Shown here: positions 25,879 through 36,118 of the stretch, in pieces | How the letters are laid out: each line of letters begins with the position of its first letter | Numbering within the stretch: position 1 is the stretch's first letter | From: Candidatus Zixiibacteriota bacterium | GTDB taxonomy: Bacteria > Zixibacteria > MSB-5A5 > WJJR01 | DNA: 64,000 bases | Direction of reading: 5' to 3' | Assembly: GCA_036397555.1 (NCBI GenBank) | Contig: DASWIS010000008.1 | Span: 672,501 to 736,500 of the forward strand | The notes under the pieces: generated by a model | What the model saw: only the letters and a program-made list of their open reading frames with translations | What the model was told of the DNA's origin: nothing | Database searches by the model: none | Position numbers and translations under genes: made by a program

Positions 25879-27112
25879 CCCGACGATGTCCTACACCACG
25901 TTCATCGCCCGCCGCCAGTTGCGCTCGCGGCAGCGTCACGGGTTTCTCTCGCTCATCACGCTGATCTCCATTCTCGGCATCATCGTCGGTACCGCCGTCC
26001 TGGTCTTCGCGTTGGCGATCATGCGTGGTTTCGAAACCGAGGTGAAGCAGCGCATTGTCGGCACGACCGCGCATGTCTCGGTGTTCCATCGTTTCGACGA
26101 CGGCATCGTCGACTGGCAGCCCATTCGAGACCGACTGGCGTCGATGGACGAGGTCGAGGCGGTTGCGCCGTTTGTCTACTACAAGGCGGCGATCTCTTCT
26201 GGTGATGCCAACGACGGTGTCATCGTGCGCGGGATCATTCCCGATCGCGAAGTCGAAGTGACCCGGCTGCGCGAATCGGTCCTGGGCGGCAACTGGCACA
26301 TGGATTCCGATGACCCCGACGATCATCCCATTCTGTTGGGCAGCACATTGGCGAATCGGCTCAATGTCGTCGGCGGCGACGAAGTCGTCCTGTACAGCTT
26401 GCGCGGGGAAGCGTTGGCCGAAGGCGCTCCGCCCCGCATCATGAAGTTCGTGGTCGCCGATCTGTTCGAGACCGGCATGTACGAATACGATGCCGCGTTG
26501 TGCTACATCACACTGGCCGATGCCCAACGACTGTTCTTGCTCCCCGATCGCATCTCCGGATTTCAACTGAAAGTGTCCGACTGGAACCGCGCAAATACCG
26601 TCGCCGAGCGCATCGAAGGCACGCTCGATCCCGATCTGTATGCGACCGACTGGATGCGAATGCACCGCAATCTCTTCGGCTGGATGGAAATCGAACGCCG
26701 CTGGGCGATCGTGGCACTGTCGCTGATCATCGCGGTCGCCGCCTTTAACATCATCTCGACGTTGATTATGGTCGTCATGGACAAGCGCCGCGAAATCGCG
26801 GTGCTGAAAACGATGGGCGCGCCCTCACGCGGCATCCGCGCCATCTTCATGTGGCAGGGAAGCCTGATCGGCATCACCGGAACCACGATCGGACTGATCC
26901 TGGGATTGGGAATGTGCTGGGTGCAGAAGACTTTCTCTCTGGTGTCACTGCCGGCGGAGATCTATTTCATCGACTCGCTGCCGGTCATCGTCGACGTCCG
27001 CGATGTCGCCATCGTCGGTGTGGTGGCGCTGGTGATTTCGTTCCTGGCCACGATCTATCCGGCAGGACGCGCGGCCCGTCTGTATCCGGTGCACATTCTG
27101 CGGTACGAATAG
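25871..27112 (+). CDS. Lipoprotein-releasing ABC transporter permease (LolC/LolE family)
   Basis: The 413-residue product has the MacB/LolC layout: one N-terminal membrane helix (LSLITLISILGIIVGTAVLV), a large periplasmic domain (about residues 55-270), and three C-terminal helices with the conserved DKRREIAVLKTMGAPSRGI loop between them. With LolD (next gene) it moves lipoproteins from the inner membrane to the periplasmic carrier. Only one permease is present, as in systems using a single LolF-like dimer. ATG 25886 is an alternative start. Confidence 0.93.
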   Translation: MYNPTMSYTTFIARRQLRSRQRHGFLSLITLISILGIIVGTAVLVFALAIMRGFETEVKQRIVGTTAHVSVFHRFDDGIVDWQPIRDRLASMDEVEAVAPFVYYKAAISSGDANDGVIVRGIIPDREVEVTRLRESVLGGNWHMDSDDPDDHPILLGSTLANRLNVVGGDEVVLYSLRGEALAEGAPPRIMKFVVADLFETGMYEYDAALCYITLADAQRLFLLPDRISGFQLKVSDWNRANTVAERIEGTLDPDLYATDWMRMHRNLFGWMEIERRWAIVALSLIIAVAAFNIISTLIMVVMDKRREIAVLKTMGAPSRGIRAIFMWQGSLIGITGTTIGLILGLGMCWVQKTFSLVSLPAEIYFIDSLPVIVDVRDVAIVGVVALVISFLATIYPAGRAARLYPVHILRYE

Positions 27113-27116
27113 GACG

Positions 27117-27863
27117 ATGGCCGCACGCGAGTCGCCCCCCATGCCTTCTGCCGCCGTGTCCGACTCCCCCCCGACACGCGTCGTCGCGTGCGCGGTCGGC
27201 GTCCATCGCTACTTCGATGCGCCCGAAGGACAGTTGCGCATCCTGCGCGGCATCGATCTGGATGTGCCGGAGGCCACCATGATCGCCATTACCGGCGCGT
27301 CGGGCGTCGGCAAGAGCACCTTGTTGCACATCCTCGGCGGACTGGATGCCCCGACGTCGGGCGATGTGTATTGGGACGGGCAATCACCCTACCACATGAA
27401 CGAGGAATCACGCGCGCATTATCGGAACAAGTCGGTCGGGTTTGTCTTTCAGTTCCATTACCTGCTGCCCGAATTCACCGCCGAGGAAAACGTCGCGCTG
27501 CCGCTCATCATCGGCGGCACACGGCTTGAGGATGCCCTGATCGCAGCGCGGTCGTTGCTCTCGGATCTGGGGTTGGGCAACCGTGGCGCGCATCGTCCGG
27601 GTGAACTCTCCGGCGGCGAGCAACAGCGCACCGCGCTCGCGCGGGCGCTCGTCACGGGGGCGCGTCTCATTGTTGCCGATGAACCGTCGGGAAACCTCGA
27701 CTCGCGCACGGCGGAACAGTTGCATGAGTTGCTCGGTACCAAGCTAATGGATAGAGGATGTTCAGTCGTTTTGGCGACGCACAATCCCGATCTGGCCCGA
27801 CGGGCCGGGATCCGGTATGTGTTGAGCGACGGCGTGTTGCGAAAGGCGCAGCCGCCGATATAA
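27117..27863 (+). CDS. lolD: Lipoprotein-releasing ABC transporter ATP-binding protein LolD
   Basis: This 248-residue ABC ATPase has Walker A GASGVGKST, signature LSGGEQQRTALARAL, Walker B LIVADEPSGNLD, and the switch His in VVLATHNPDLA. It powers the LolC/E-type permease encoded 4 bases upstream. About 25 N-terminal residues are extra compared with E. coli LolD; ATG 27141 (second Met) is an alternative start. Confidence 0.93.
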   Translation: MAARESPPMPSAAVSDSPPTRVVACAVGVHRYFDAPEGQLRILRGIDLDVPEATMIAITGASGVGKSTLLHILGGLDAPTSGDVYWDGQSPYHMNEESRAHYRNKSVGFVFQFHYLLPEFTAEENVALPLIIGGTRLEDALIAARSLLSDLGLGNRGAHRPGELSGGEQQRTALARALVTGARLIVADEPSGNLDSRTAEQLHELLGTKLMDRGCSVVLATHNPDLARRAGIRYVLSDGVLRKAQPPI

Positions 27864-27967
27864 CTTAAGGCAGGGCGACGCCGGCGATTTGGCCTTGCCC
27901 CGGCCCGATGCCGGGGATAAACTTCCCCGACGCTTTGCCCGCGCGGTGCAAAAAGGGGGTTATTCTC

Positions 27968-28507
27968 GTGAAGTGTGAGAGCTGCGGTGAACGCGACGCC
28001 AGTGTGCATTTCACCCAGATTCGCAGCAACAAGAAGACCGAGATGCACCTCTGCAAGGAGTGCGCCAAGAAGAAGGGGTTTCACAATCCGCTCGATGATG
28101 TTCCCTTTCCGTTGGCGGAGTTTCTCAGCTCGATGGTGCAGCGCGCCGGCGCGCCGTCGGACGCGATGGGCAAGATGGTCTGCCCGTCGTGCGGTATGCG
28201 CTTTGTCGATTTCACGCGCATCGGACGATTCGGCTGCGGACATTGTTATACCGCGTTCAAGACTCCATTGGAGGATTTGCTGCGAAAGATTCACGGGTCG
28301 ACACGGCATCGCGGACGCACACCCATGACCAAGACCGTCGAATCGGTGAGCGCCGTCGAAGAACTGGTGCGCCTCAAGGACGACTTGAAAAAGGCCATCG
28401 AGCGTGAAGATTTCGAGCTGGCGGCCGATCTGCGCGATCAGTTGAAAACCGCCTCGCGACGCGCACAGCAAGCGGAGAAGCAAAAAGCGCAGGAGAACGC
28501 ATCATGA
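27968..28507 (+). CDS. mcsA: McsA, activator of the McsB protein-arginine kinase
   Basis: The 179-residue product has two zinc-binding CxxC pairs at the N-terminus (KCESCGERDAS, HLCKECAKKKG), a second pair set (MVCPSCGMRF, GCGHC), and a C-terminal UVR motif (LKKAIEREDFELAADLRDQL). This is the McsA layout. McsA stimulates McsB and helps deliver arginine-phosphorylated proteins to ClpC. GTG 27968 with AGGGGG upstream starts just before the first zinc motif. It overlaps mcsB by ATGA. No ctsR gene precedes it. Confidence 0.92.
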   Translation: MKCESCGERDASVHFTQIRSNKKTEMHLCKECAKKKGFHNPLDDVPFPLAEFLSSMVQRAGAPSDAMGKMVCPSCGMRFVDFTRIGRFGCGHCYTAFKTPLEDLLRKIHGSTRHRGRTPMTKTVESVSAVEELVRLKDDLKKAIEREDFELAADLRDQLKTASRRAQQAEKQKAQENAS

Positions 28508-29607
28508 TGTCGTCATTCGCCGAGCTGATCAAGCGCCCGGTCGCCTGGCTCTCCGGCGAGGGGGAAGAGGCGGGATTGGTCCTCTCCAGCCGTGTGCGTC
28601 TGGCGCGCAATCTGGCCAAGCACTCCTATCCGGTCCGCGCCGAACCCGCCGAAGCGCGCCAGATTGTCGATATCGTCAAGACCGCGATCGAGAAATCCTC
28701 GCTCGCCGACAACGGGTTGTTTCTTGACTCGGAGTCGATCACCGAAGACGACCGCGACGTGTTGATCGAACGCCATCTCATCTCGCCGGAATTCCTCCGC
28801 GATGAAATGCCGCGCGGCCTCTACGTCGATGAGGAAGTGGCCGCCAGTCTCATGGTCAACGAGGAAGACCATCTGCGAATACAAGCGGTACGGTCGGGCC
28901 TCGATCTGCGTCACGCGATGGACCGCGCGCGCGGCATCGAAATGGAATTGGGCGAGCGTCTCAACTTCGACTTCGACTCACGACTGGGATATCTGACCGC
29001 TTGCCCGACCAACGTCGGCACCGGATTGCGCGTATCGGTCCTGATCCACCTGCCCGGATTGGCGTTGACCAAGGAAATGGATACCGTCCTGGGTCAGATG
29101 AACAAAGTCGGGCTGACGGTGCGCGGGTTTTACGGTGAAGGATCCGATGTTCTCGGGTATTTGTTCCAGGTGTCGAATCAAACGACACTGGGGCGCACGG
29201 AAGAAGACGTCCTCGATTCTCTTGAGAAGGTGACTCGGCAGTTGATCGCCTATGAATCCAATGCGCGTCAGGCGCTCTTCACCGATGCGTCGCCGCAGAT
29301 TCTCGACAAAATCTGGCGCTCATACGGTATATTGTCCAATGCCCGGGTGCTGACCTCGCAGGAGGCGATGAATCTCTTGTCGGCAGTCCGTCTCGGGGTT
29401 GCCATCGGCGAGCCGCTGGGACTGACCTTGGGGAAGGTGAACGAGTTGATGTTATCGACACAGCCGGCCCATCTGCAACGTCACGCGGGACATCCCATGA
29501 GTTCCGAAGAGCGGGATGTGGCGCGTGCCGAACTGGTCCGCAAGCATCTGAGCAAGCGGCCCGCGCGCCGTCGTTCGGGCGGCGGACGGACATCCGGGAA
29601 GGATTAG
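28504..29607 (+). CDS. mcsB: McsB protein-arginine kinase
   Basis: This 367-residue phosphagen-kinase-type enzyme phosphorylates arginine in proteins and marks them for ClpCP. Visible motifs are LVLSSRVRLARNLA (nucleotide-binding arginines), the catalytic cysteine loop YLTACPTNVGTGLR, and GEGSDVLGYLFQVSNQTTLG. Full length for the family. The gene lies in the mcsA-mcsB-clpC order known from Firmicutes. A GGAACC/GGTTCC hairpin (29609-29626) follows the stop and is not clearly a terminator. Confidence 0.94.
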   Translation: MMSSFAELIKRPVAWLSGEGEEAGLVLSSRVRLARNLAKHSYPVRAEPAEARQIVDIVKTAIEKSSLADNGLFLDSESITEDDRDVLIERHLISPEFLRDEMPRGLYVDEEVAASLMVNEEDHLRIQAVRSGLDLRHAMDRARGIEMELGERLNFDFDSRLGYLTACPTNVGTGLRVSVLIHLPGLALTKEMDTVLGQMNKVGLTVRGFYGEGSDVLGYLFQVSNQTTLGRTEEDVLDSLEKVTRQLIAYESNARQALFTDASPQILDKIWRSYGILSNARVLTSQEAMNLLSAVRLGVAIGEPLGLTLGKVNELMLSTQPAHLQRHAGHPMSSEERDVARAELVRKHLSKRPARRRSGGGRTSGKD

Positions 29608-29724
29608 GGGAACCCGCAGAGGTTCCAGTCAAGAGGCGGACGTGCTCCGGCCGATAGAGGGTTTACCGGCACACGGGACGGAGCCGGTTGTGCAAGGGAT
29701 GCAACGGAGACCTTTTGAGGATTG

Positions 29725-32202
29725 ATGATGAACGAGTCATTTTCGGAATCGGCACGTAAGGCGATCGAGTTCGCCCGTGATGAGGCGGCACGACTGCGCC
29801 ACGACTATATCGGCACAGAGCACCTGCTGTTGGGGCTGATCCGACTGGGCGAGGGCCAGGCGGTCGATATCATCGCCAACATCGGCATCGATATGGCCGA
29901 GTTGAAGACCTCGATCGAGGAAGTGGTGCAACCATCGGGCGGCACCATGACCATGGGGCAATTGCCGCTGACCGCGCGTGCCAAGAAGACACTGGAAGTC
30001 GCCGGCGCCGAAGCCCGCGCCTTGAAGTCGAAGGAAATCGATACCGAACATATCCTGTTGGCACTGCTCAAAGACGAAGAGGGCGTCGCCGCGCAGGTGC
30101 TGTCGATGTACGATGTCGACTACAAGGACGCCTACGAAGAACTCAAGAACATTCGCGGCGGGAAGCCGTCGGCGTTCGGCAAGAAACGCAAGAAATCCAA
30201 GACCCCCGCGCTCGATCACTTCGGACGCGATCTGACCGAACTGGCGCGCAAGGGCAAGCTCGATCCGATCATAGGACGCGAAAACGAAATCGAACGCGTC
30301 AGTCAAATTCTCTCGCGCCGCAAGAAAAACAATCCGGTCCTGATCGGTGAACCCGGCGTCGGCAAAACCGCGATTGCCGAAGGACTGGCCCAGCGCATCA
30401 TTCAGGGCAAGGTTCCCGAAATCCTCGAGAACAGACGCCTCGTGACGCTCGACATGACCTCGCTGGTCGCCGGAACCAAGTACCGCGGCCAGTTCGAGGA
30501 ACGCCTCAAAGCGGTCATGAACGAAATCGTCAACACCAACGACGTCATCATTTTCATCGATGAATTGCACACCATCGTCGGGGCCGGAGGCGCCGAAGGA
30601 TCGCTGGATGCCTCCAACATCTTCAAGCCGGCCCTCGCCCGCGGCGAATTGCAGTGCATCGGCGCCACGACGCTTAACGAATATCGCAAATACATCGAAA
30701 AAGACGGCGCGCTGGACCGACGTTTCCAGACCGTGATGATCGAGGAGCCGAACTACGCCGACACACTGGAGATCCTCAAGGGGCTCAATCCGCGCTATGA
30801 AGAACATCACAAAATTAAAATCTCCGATGAAGCGCTGATCGCGGCCGTCAAGCTCTCGGACCGCTACATCTCCGGGAAATTCCAACCCGACAAAGCGATC
30901 GACGTTATCGATGAGGCAGGATCGCGTGCGCACCTGAACGCCTGCACCAAGCCGACCGAATTCTCCGAACTGGAGAACAAGATTCTCGAGATTCAGACCG
31001 CCAAGGAAAACGCCGTCAAAAATCAGGAATTCGAGAAGGCCGCCGGTCTGCGCGATGAGTTGAAAATCGCGCGCGAAGAACTGGAAGAGAAGAAAAGAGC
31101 ATGGCAGGAAGACCGTGAGAAGCTCCTGTACGTGCTCACCGCCGAGGATGTCGCCACCGTCGTCTCGAAGATGACCGGCATCCCGGTCCTGCGTCTGGAA
31201 GAAAAGGAATCCAAGAAGCTGCTCCGCATGGCCGAAGAACTCGGACGCCGGGTGATCGGACAGGAAGAGGCGATCTCGGTTTTGACCAAGGCGATCCGCC
31301 GTGCCCGCGCCGGTTTGGCCGACCCGCGCCGTCCCATCGGATCGTTCGTCTTCCTCGGACCGACCGGCGTGGGGAAGACCGAACTGGCCCGCGCGCTGGC
31401 GCAGTTCCTCTTTGAAGACGCCGACGCGCTCGTTCGCATCGATATGTCGGAGTACATGGAGAAATTCGCCGTATCACGCCTGATCGGGGCGCCGCCGGGA
31501 TATGTCGGATACGAAGAGGGCGGACAATTGACCGAGAAAGTGCGCCGCCGCCCGTACTCGGTCGTCCTCCTCGATGAAATCGAAAAGGCGCATCCCGAGG
31601 TCTTCAATATCCTGCTGCAATTGCTCGATGATGGGCAATTGACCGATTCGTTCGGACGCAAAGTCGATTTCCGCAACACGGTCGTGATCATGACGTCCAA
31701 CATCGGTACGCGCCAAATGCGCGATGAAAAGGCGCTCGGATTCCAGAAAGAGCATCTGGAAGGGTCGTATGACCACATGAAGTCCAAAGTGCTCACCGAA
31801 TTGAAGAAGACGTTCAATCCCGAACTGCTCAACCGCATTGATGAAACCATCATCTTCCATGCCCTGGGCGCCGAGGAGATCAAGCAGATTGTCGAGATCG
31901 TTCTGGAAGACGTTTCCAAACGTCTGGCCGAACGCGGCATCTCCTTCGATTTGACCGCCGCCGCGCGCGCCTTTCTGGCGCAGAAGGGGTTTGATCCGAC
32001 TCTTGGTGCACGGCCCTTGCGCAGAGCCATTCAAAAGTATCTCGAAGACCCACTGGCTGAGGAAATCCTTCGCGGTCAATTCGCCGGTGACTGCAATGTC
32101 AAAATCGACGCCGACCCCGATGGCGATAAGCTTTTGTTCAACATGGAGTTGACATCGGCGGCGCGCGAAAAGCCCACCGCCTCCAAGAACACGGTCGGGT
32201 GA
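29725..32202 (+). CDS. clpC: ClpC-type AAA+ unfoldase
   Basis: The 825-residue protein has an N-terminal double Clp repeat (residues 1-145), a first AAA+ module (Walker [10 protein letters not shown]), a middle domain with a UVR-like segment ([20 protein letters not shown]) and a second AAA+ module (GPTGVGKTE). Together these define ClpC rather than ClpA or ClpB. It unfolds substrates for ClpP; in Firmicutes, McsB-made phosphoarginine is the tag. ATG 29725 or 29728 follows TTTTGAGGA. clpP is not in the window. Confidence 0.96.
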   Translation: MMNESFSESARKAIEFARDEAARLRHDYIGTEHLLLGLIRLGEGQAVDIIANIGIDMAELKTSIEEVVQPSGGTMTMGQLPLTARAKKTLEVAGAEARALKSKEIDTEHILLALLKDEEGVAAQVLSMYDVDYKDAYEELKNIRGGKPSAFGKKRKKSKTPALDHFGRDLTELARKGKLDPIIGRENEIERVSQILSRRKKNNPVLIGEPGVGKTAIAEGLAQRIIQGKVPEILENRRLVTLDMTSLVAGTKYRGQFEERLKAVMNEIVNTNDVIIFIDELHTIVGAGGAEGSLDASNIFKPALARGELQCIGATTLNEYRKYIEKDGALDRRFQTVMIEEPNYADTLEILKGLNPRYEEHHKIKISDEALIAAVKLSDRYISGKFQPDKAIDVIDEAGSRAHLNACTKPTEFSELENKILEIQTAKENAVKNQEFEKAAGLRDELKIAREELEEKKRAWQEDREKLLYVLTAEDVATVVSKMTGIPVLRLEEKESKKLLRMAEELGRRVIGQEEAISVLTKAIRRARAGLADPRRPIGSFVFLGPTGVGKTELARALAQFLFEDADALVRIDMSEYMEKFAVSRLIGAPPGYVGYEEGGQLTEKVRRRPYSVVLLDEIEKAHPEVFNILLQLLDDGQLTDSFGRKVDFRNTVVIMTSNIGTRQMRDEKALGFQKEHLEGSYDHMKSKVLTELKKTFNPELLNRIDETIIFHALGAEEIKQIVEIVLEDVSKRLAERGISFDLTAAARAFLAQKGFDPTLGARPLRRAIQKYLEDPLAEEILRGQFAGDCNVKIDADPDGDKLLFNMELTSAAREKPTASKNTVG

Positions 32203-32211
32203 CTGATCCAC

Positions 32212-32240
32212 TTGACCGATAACGCCGCCGGGCATATCTT
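32212..32240 (+). promoter_or_regulatory. Candidate sigma-70 promoter for rpmA
   Basis: TTGACC (32212-32217) and TATCTT (32235-32240) have a 17-base spacer. This places a transcript start near 32247, 50 bases before rpmA. Confidence 0.6.
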
Positions 32241-32297
32241 CGACAATCCGCTGGTGCGGAGTGACGGACTTCCGAACGAATCAGGAGCATAGGTCAG

Positions 32298-32552
32298 ATG
32301 GCGCATAAAAAGGGCGTGGGATCCTCGCGTAACGGGCGCGATTCGCACGGCCAGCGTTTGGGTGTCAAAATCTTCGGCGGCGAGGCCGTCAATGCCGGCA
32401 CGATCCTTGTCCGGCAGCGCGGCACCCGCATCCACCCGGGCCGCAATGTCGGAGTCGGCAAGGACTGGACGCTGTTTGCACGCATCGACGGTAAGGTCTC
32501 GTTCGTGCGTGGAGCACGCGACCGCTCGTATGCCCATGTGGACCCTGCGTAA
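32298..32552 (+). CDS. rpmA: 50S ribosomal protein L27
   Basis: The 84-residue protein begins directly with [20 protein letters not shown], the L27 N-terminus that reaches the peptidyl-transferase centre, with no cleavable extension. [16 protein letters not shown] is the conserved C-terminal part. Usually rplU (L21) lies immediately upstream; here rplU is about 8 kb away on the other strand. It has its own promoter and terminator. Confidence 0.97.
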   Translation: MAHKKGVGSSRNGRDSHGQRLGVKIFGGEAVNAGTILVRQRGTRIHPGRNVGVGKDWTLFARIDGKVSFVRGARDRSYAHVDPA

Positions 32553-32573
32553 TCAACAAGAAAAGTGAATGAC

Positions 32574-32599
32574 AGGCCGCCTTTAGGCGGCCTTTTTTG
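32574..32599 (+). terminator. Rho-independent terminator after rpmA
   Basis: GGCCGCC (32575-32581) pairs with GGCGGCC (32586-32592) around a 4-base loop and is followed by TTTTTT. A textbook terminator 22 bases after the L27 stop. Confidence 0.95.
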
Positions 32600-32651
32600 T
32601 TGGTACCCGCCGACTGTGGCGATCGCGGCAAGCGGCTGAATGGAGAGCGCA

Positions 32652-34049
<1,398 letters not shown>

Positions 34050-34128
34050 GGGCCGAAGGGCTGAGAGTGCCTCTGCACAGTCGTAATGGCTCATTGCTGA
34101 CGACCGGTGTACTCCGTATCCTGATCGC

Positions 34129-34320
34129 ATGAATCGCAAAATCACGCGTCTGAAACGATTGACCGATCCGGACGAAGTCACGGTCATGCGCGGCACTCCG
34201 GCCGAGCGGATCGCGATGGTCTGGCCGCTCACACAAGAACTCTATTCGCTGAGCAAGTCTTACGATGTTGAACAGCCACTACAAAGACATGTTGTCCGCG
34301 TTGTCCGAGGAAGGCGTTAG
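34129..34320 (+). CDS. Small hypothetical protein overlapping a nucleotidyltransferase gene
   Basis: The 63-residue product contains RLTDPDEVTVMRGTPAERIA, an acidic-basic stretch, and a basic C-terminal helix (QRHVVRVVRGRR). It overlaps the next gene by 56 bases in another frame, a tight arrangement that points to joint expression. I do not recognise a domain. Small proteins of this form beside nucleotidyltransferases could be partners in a toxin-antitoxin-like module; that is inference from size and layout. Confidence 0.6.
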   Translation: MNRKITRLKRLTDPDEVTVMRGTPAERIAMVWPLTQELYSLSKSYDVEQPLQRHVVRVVRGRR

Positions 34321-34729
34321 GTTCCTCGTCGTCGGCGCGTACGCCATGGCCGCACACGGTTATGTGCGCGCTACGTCTGATCTGGACATCTGGGTTGAGC
34401 CCGCGCCAGACAACGCGCAAGCCGTCATGCGTGCGCTCCAACGATTCGGTGCACCAATGCATGATATCAGCGTACGCGAACTGGAACAGTCTGACACCGT
34501 TCTGCAGATCGGCGTCGCCCCCCTGAGAATCGACATTATGACCGGTGTGGCAGGATTGGAGTTTAGTGAGGCGTATCGGAATGCCGTGGAAACGCAAATC
34601 GACAGGATTACAGTTCGCCTGTTGTCTCTGAACGATTTGATCAGGAATAAGCGGGCCTCGGGCAGAACTCGAGACACTGCCGATGCCGAGGCCCTCGAAT
34701 CACTGAGAAACTCAGCCGCTCCAGAGTAA
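34265..34729 (+). CDS. Nucleotidyltransferase-fold protein (AbiEii/DUF6036-like)
   Basis: This 154-residue protein has the nucleotidyltransferase core FLVVGAYAMAAHGYVRATSDLDIWVEP: the G-A/G-Y-A motif and the DxD pair (about residues 38-40). RIDIMTGV carries a third acidic residue. It fits the group of small AbiEii- or MNT-like transferases. In those families the enzyme transfers nucleotides to tRNA or protein and acts as toxin or antitoxin. The substrate here is unknown. It follows and overlaps a small ORF at 34129. Confidence 0.82.
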   Translation: MLNSHYKDMLSALSEEGVRFLVVGAYAMAAHGYVRATSDLDIWVEPAPDNAQAVMRALQRFGAPMHDISVRELEQSDTVLQIGVAPLRIDIMTGVAGLEFSEAYRNAVETQIDRITVRLLSLNDLIRNKRASGRTRDTADAEALESLRNSAAPE

Positions 34730-34761
34730 GCAGGGGCATGACGTGTTGTGCCCATGACACA

Positions 34762-34812
34762 CCGGGCAATGGAGTCTGCCTTCGACCGCCGACACGGCTG
34801 ATGACTCCTGTG
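34762..34812 (+). promoter_or_regulatory. Fluoride riboswitch (crcB motif)
   Basis: The stretch reads GGGCAATGGAGTCTGCC, then ACCGCC, then GCTGATGACTCCTG. This matches the crcB RNA: a P1-like GGCA...TGCC element, the GGAGT strand pairing with ACTCC, and the invariant TGATGACTCCT tail. It ends 17 bases before the crcB start, so fluoride binding would control translation or early termination of the exporter gene. Confidence 0.9.
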
Positions 34813-34828
34813 ATCGAACACGAGGGTA

Positions 34829-35227
34829 ATGATGCGACACATTGTGTTGATCGCCGTCGGCGGCAGTCTGGGCGCGGTCGCGCGATACGGTTTGACGGGG
34901 CTGGTTCATAAACACTTCAAGGGCCTCTTTCCGCTCGGAACGCTGGCCGTCAATTTGGCGGGGTGCCTGTTGATCGGCGTGATTATGGGACTGGTGGTTC
35001 AGCGGCAACTGTTCGCGCCGGGAACGCGCATCTTCTTGCTGGTCGGATTCCTCAGTTCGTTTACGACGCTCTCGACGGTATCCTACGAAACCTTTCAGTT
35101 TCTGCACGACACCGAGATCGCGCTGGCCCTCGGCAACATTCTGGCCAACGCGATTGGGGGAATCGTGCTGGTGGCCGTCGGCTGGCTGGCTGTTCGCTTC
35201 TTTGCCGGATTCGGAGGCATATCATGA
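34829..35227 (+). CDS. crcB: Fluoride channel/exporter CrcB (Fluc)
   Basis: The 132-residue protein has four hydrophobic segments and the Fluc signatures GGSLGAVARYGL, GTLAVNLAGCLLIG (pore-lining Asn) and GFLSSFTTLSTVSYET. Dual-topology dimers of this size carry fluoride out of the cell. The fluoride riboswitch directly upstream supports the assignment. The stop overlaps the DUF190 gene by ATGA. Confidence 0.96.
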   Translation: MMRHIVLIAVGGSLGAVARYGLTGLVHKHFKGLFPLGTLAVNLAGCLLIGVIMGLVVQRQLFAPGTRIFLLVGFLSSFTTLSTVSYETFQFLHDTEIALALGNILANAIGGIVLVAVGWLAVRFFAGFGGIS

Positions 35228-35574
35228 AACTGGAAGGTGAAGGGCAGCTTCTCCGCATCCTGATCGGCGAGAGCGATCGTTGGGAAGGCAGGCCGCTCCA
35301 CGAAGCCATCGTGCTGAAGGCGCGGGAGTTGGGGCTGGCGGGCGCGACCGTCCTGCGCGGACTCGAGGGATTCGGCGCGCACAGCCGCATTCATACCGCC
35401 AAAGTCCTGCGACTCTCCGAAGATCTGCCGATTGTCATCGAAATCGTCGACCGACCGGAACGCATCGCCATGCTCCTGCCGGAACTCGACAAGATGGTCT
35501 CCGAAGGAATGATGACGCTGGAAAAAGTCCAGGTCATCGCCTATCGGCACAACGGCGATGCCAGTCGTGCCTGA
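35224..35574 (+). CDS. DUF190 protein, fluoride-operon partner
   Basis: The 116-residue protein is a single DUF190 domain: LLRILIGESDRWEGRPLHEA, GATVLRGLEGFGAHSRIHTA and LPIVIEIVDRPERI. The fold resembles PII/CutA-type regulators. Genes of this family recur next to crcB and are sometimes fused to it. Here the start ATG overlaps the crcB stop by 4 bases, so both are under the riboswitch. Function is not settled. A longer open frame back to 34963 overlaps crcB and is not used. Confidence 0.88.
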   Translation: MKLEGEGQLLRILIGESDRWEGRPLHEAIVLKARELGLAGATVLRGLEGFGAHSRIHTAKVLRLSEDLPIVIEIVDRPERIAMLLPELDKMVSEGMMTLEKVQVIAYRHNGDASRA

Positions 35575-35939
35575 CATGTTGCTTGGTGGCAGGGGAGCTG
35601 CGGCTGACCACAACTCACATCGCACCGTATCGCGCTCTCGTCGGTACCGCATTCCGGATAGGGCGCCGGCGGGCCGCCGGAAAGAAAATTCTGCAGAAAA
35701 ATAACGTCGGCCACCTCCGCCGCCAGTCCGTTCCCATTGACATCGGCGGCCTTCATACAGGGAGGGACCGGCATGCCGGTGTCGATAAAGCTGAGCAGAT
35801 CATCGAAGTCCCGTCCATCGACCACACCGTCACAGTTGAAATCGCCACGAATGAAGTTCTGACCGTAAACCACCGACGCAAACAGAAGGACCGCCGGTGC
35901 CACCAACCCCCAAACGACACGGAGAGTGCGGACCCGCAT
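35541..35939 (-). CDS. Secreted dockerin-like protein
   Basis: The 132-residue product has a signal peptide (ending about residue 26, VVYGQ) and a pair of EF-hand-like dockerin repeats: GDFNCDGVVDGRDFDDLLSF and ADVNGNGLAAEVADVIFLQN. The first has Asp/Asn at the expected calcium positions; the second is weaker. A Cys-rich tail of about 40 residues follows. It converges with the DUF190 gene, overlapping by 34 bases. Dockerins bind cohesins; cohesin-like folds occur in the secreted proteins at 45841 and 46917, but pairing is only a guess. The 35940-36118 gap shows nothing further. Confidence 0.72.
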   Translation of the reverse strand: MRVRTLRVVWGLVAPAVLLFASVVYGQNFIRGDFNCDGVVDGRDFDDLLSFIDTGMPVPPCMKAADVNGNGLAAEVADVIFLQNFLSGGPPAPYPECGTDESAIRCDVSCGQPQLPCHQATCQARLASPLCR

Positions 35940-36118
35940 GACCCACCTCGATTTGAAATGTACGGTATTTACAATGACTGCAACTTCACGGTGTTAATTC
36001 TTCGTTAAGACCGCGGGTTTGTCAAGAGGGAAGAGTGAGCCAACCACGGCGAGTTACGTCACGGCCACTTAACCGGAGACGTAAATCAATTTTCTCAGAT
36101 TCAGTTATGTGAGATAAA

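Noticed and set aside
31023-32030. 335-residue reverse open frame opposite clpC
   Set aside because: Serine/arginine-rich shadow of the ClpC coding strand.
34963-35223. N-terminal extension of the DUF190 frame
   Set aside because: It overlaps crcB in another frame; the DUF190 domain begins at the ATG coupled to the crcB stop.
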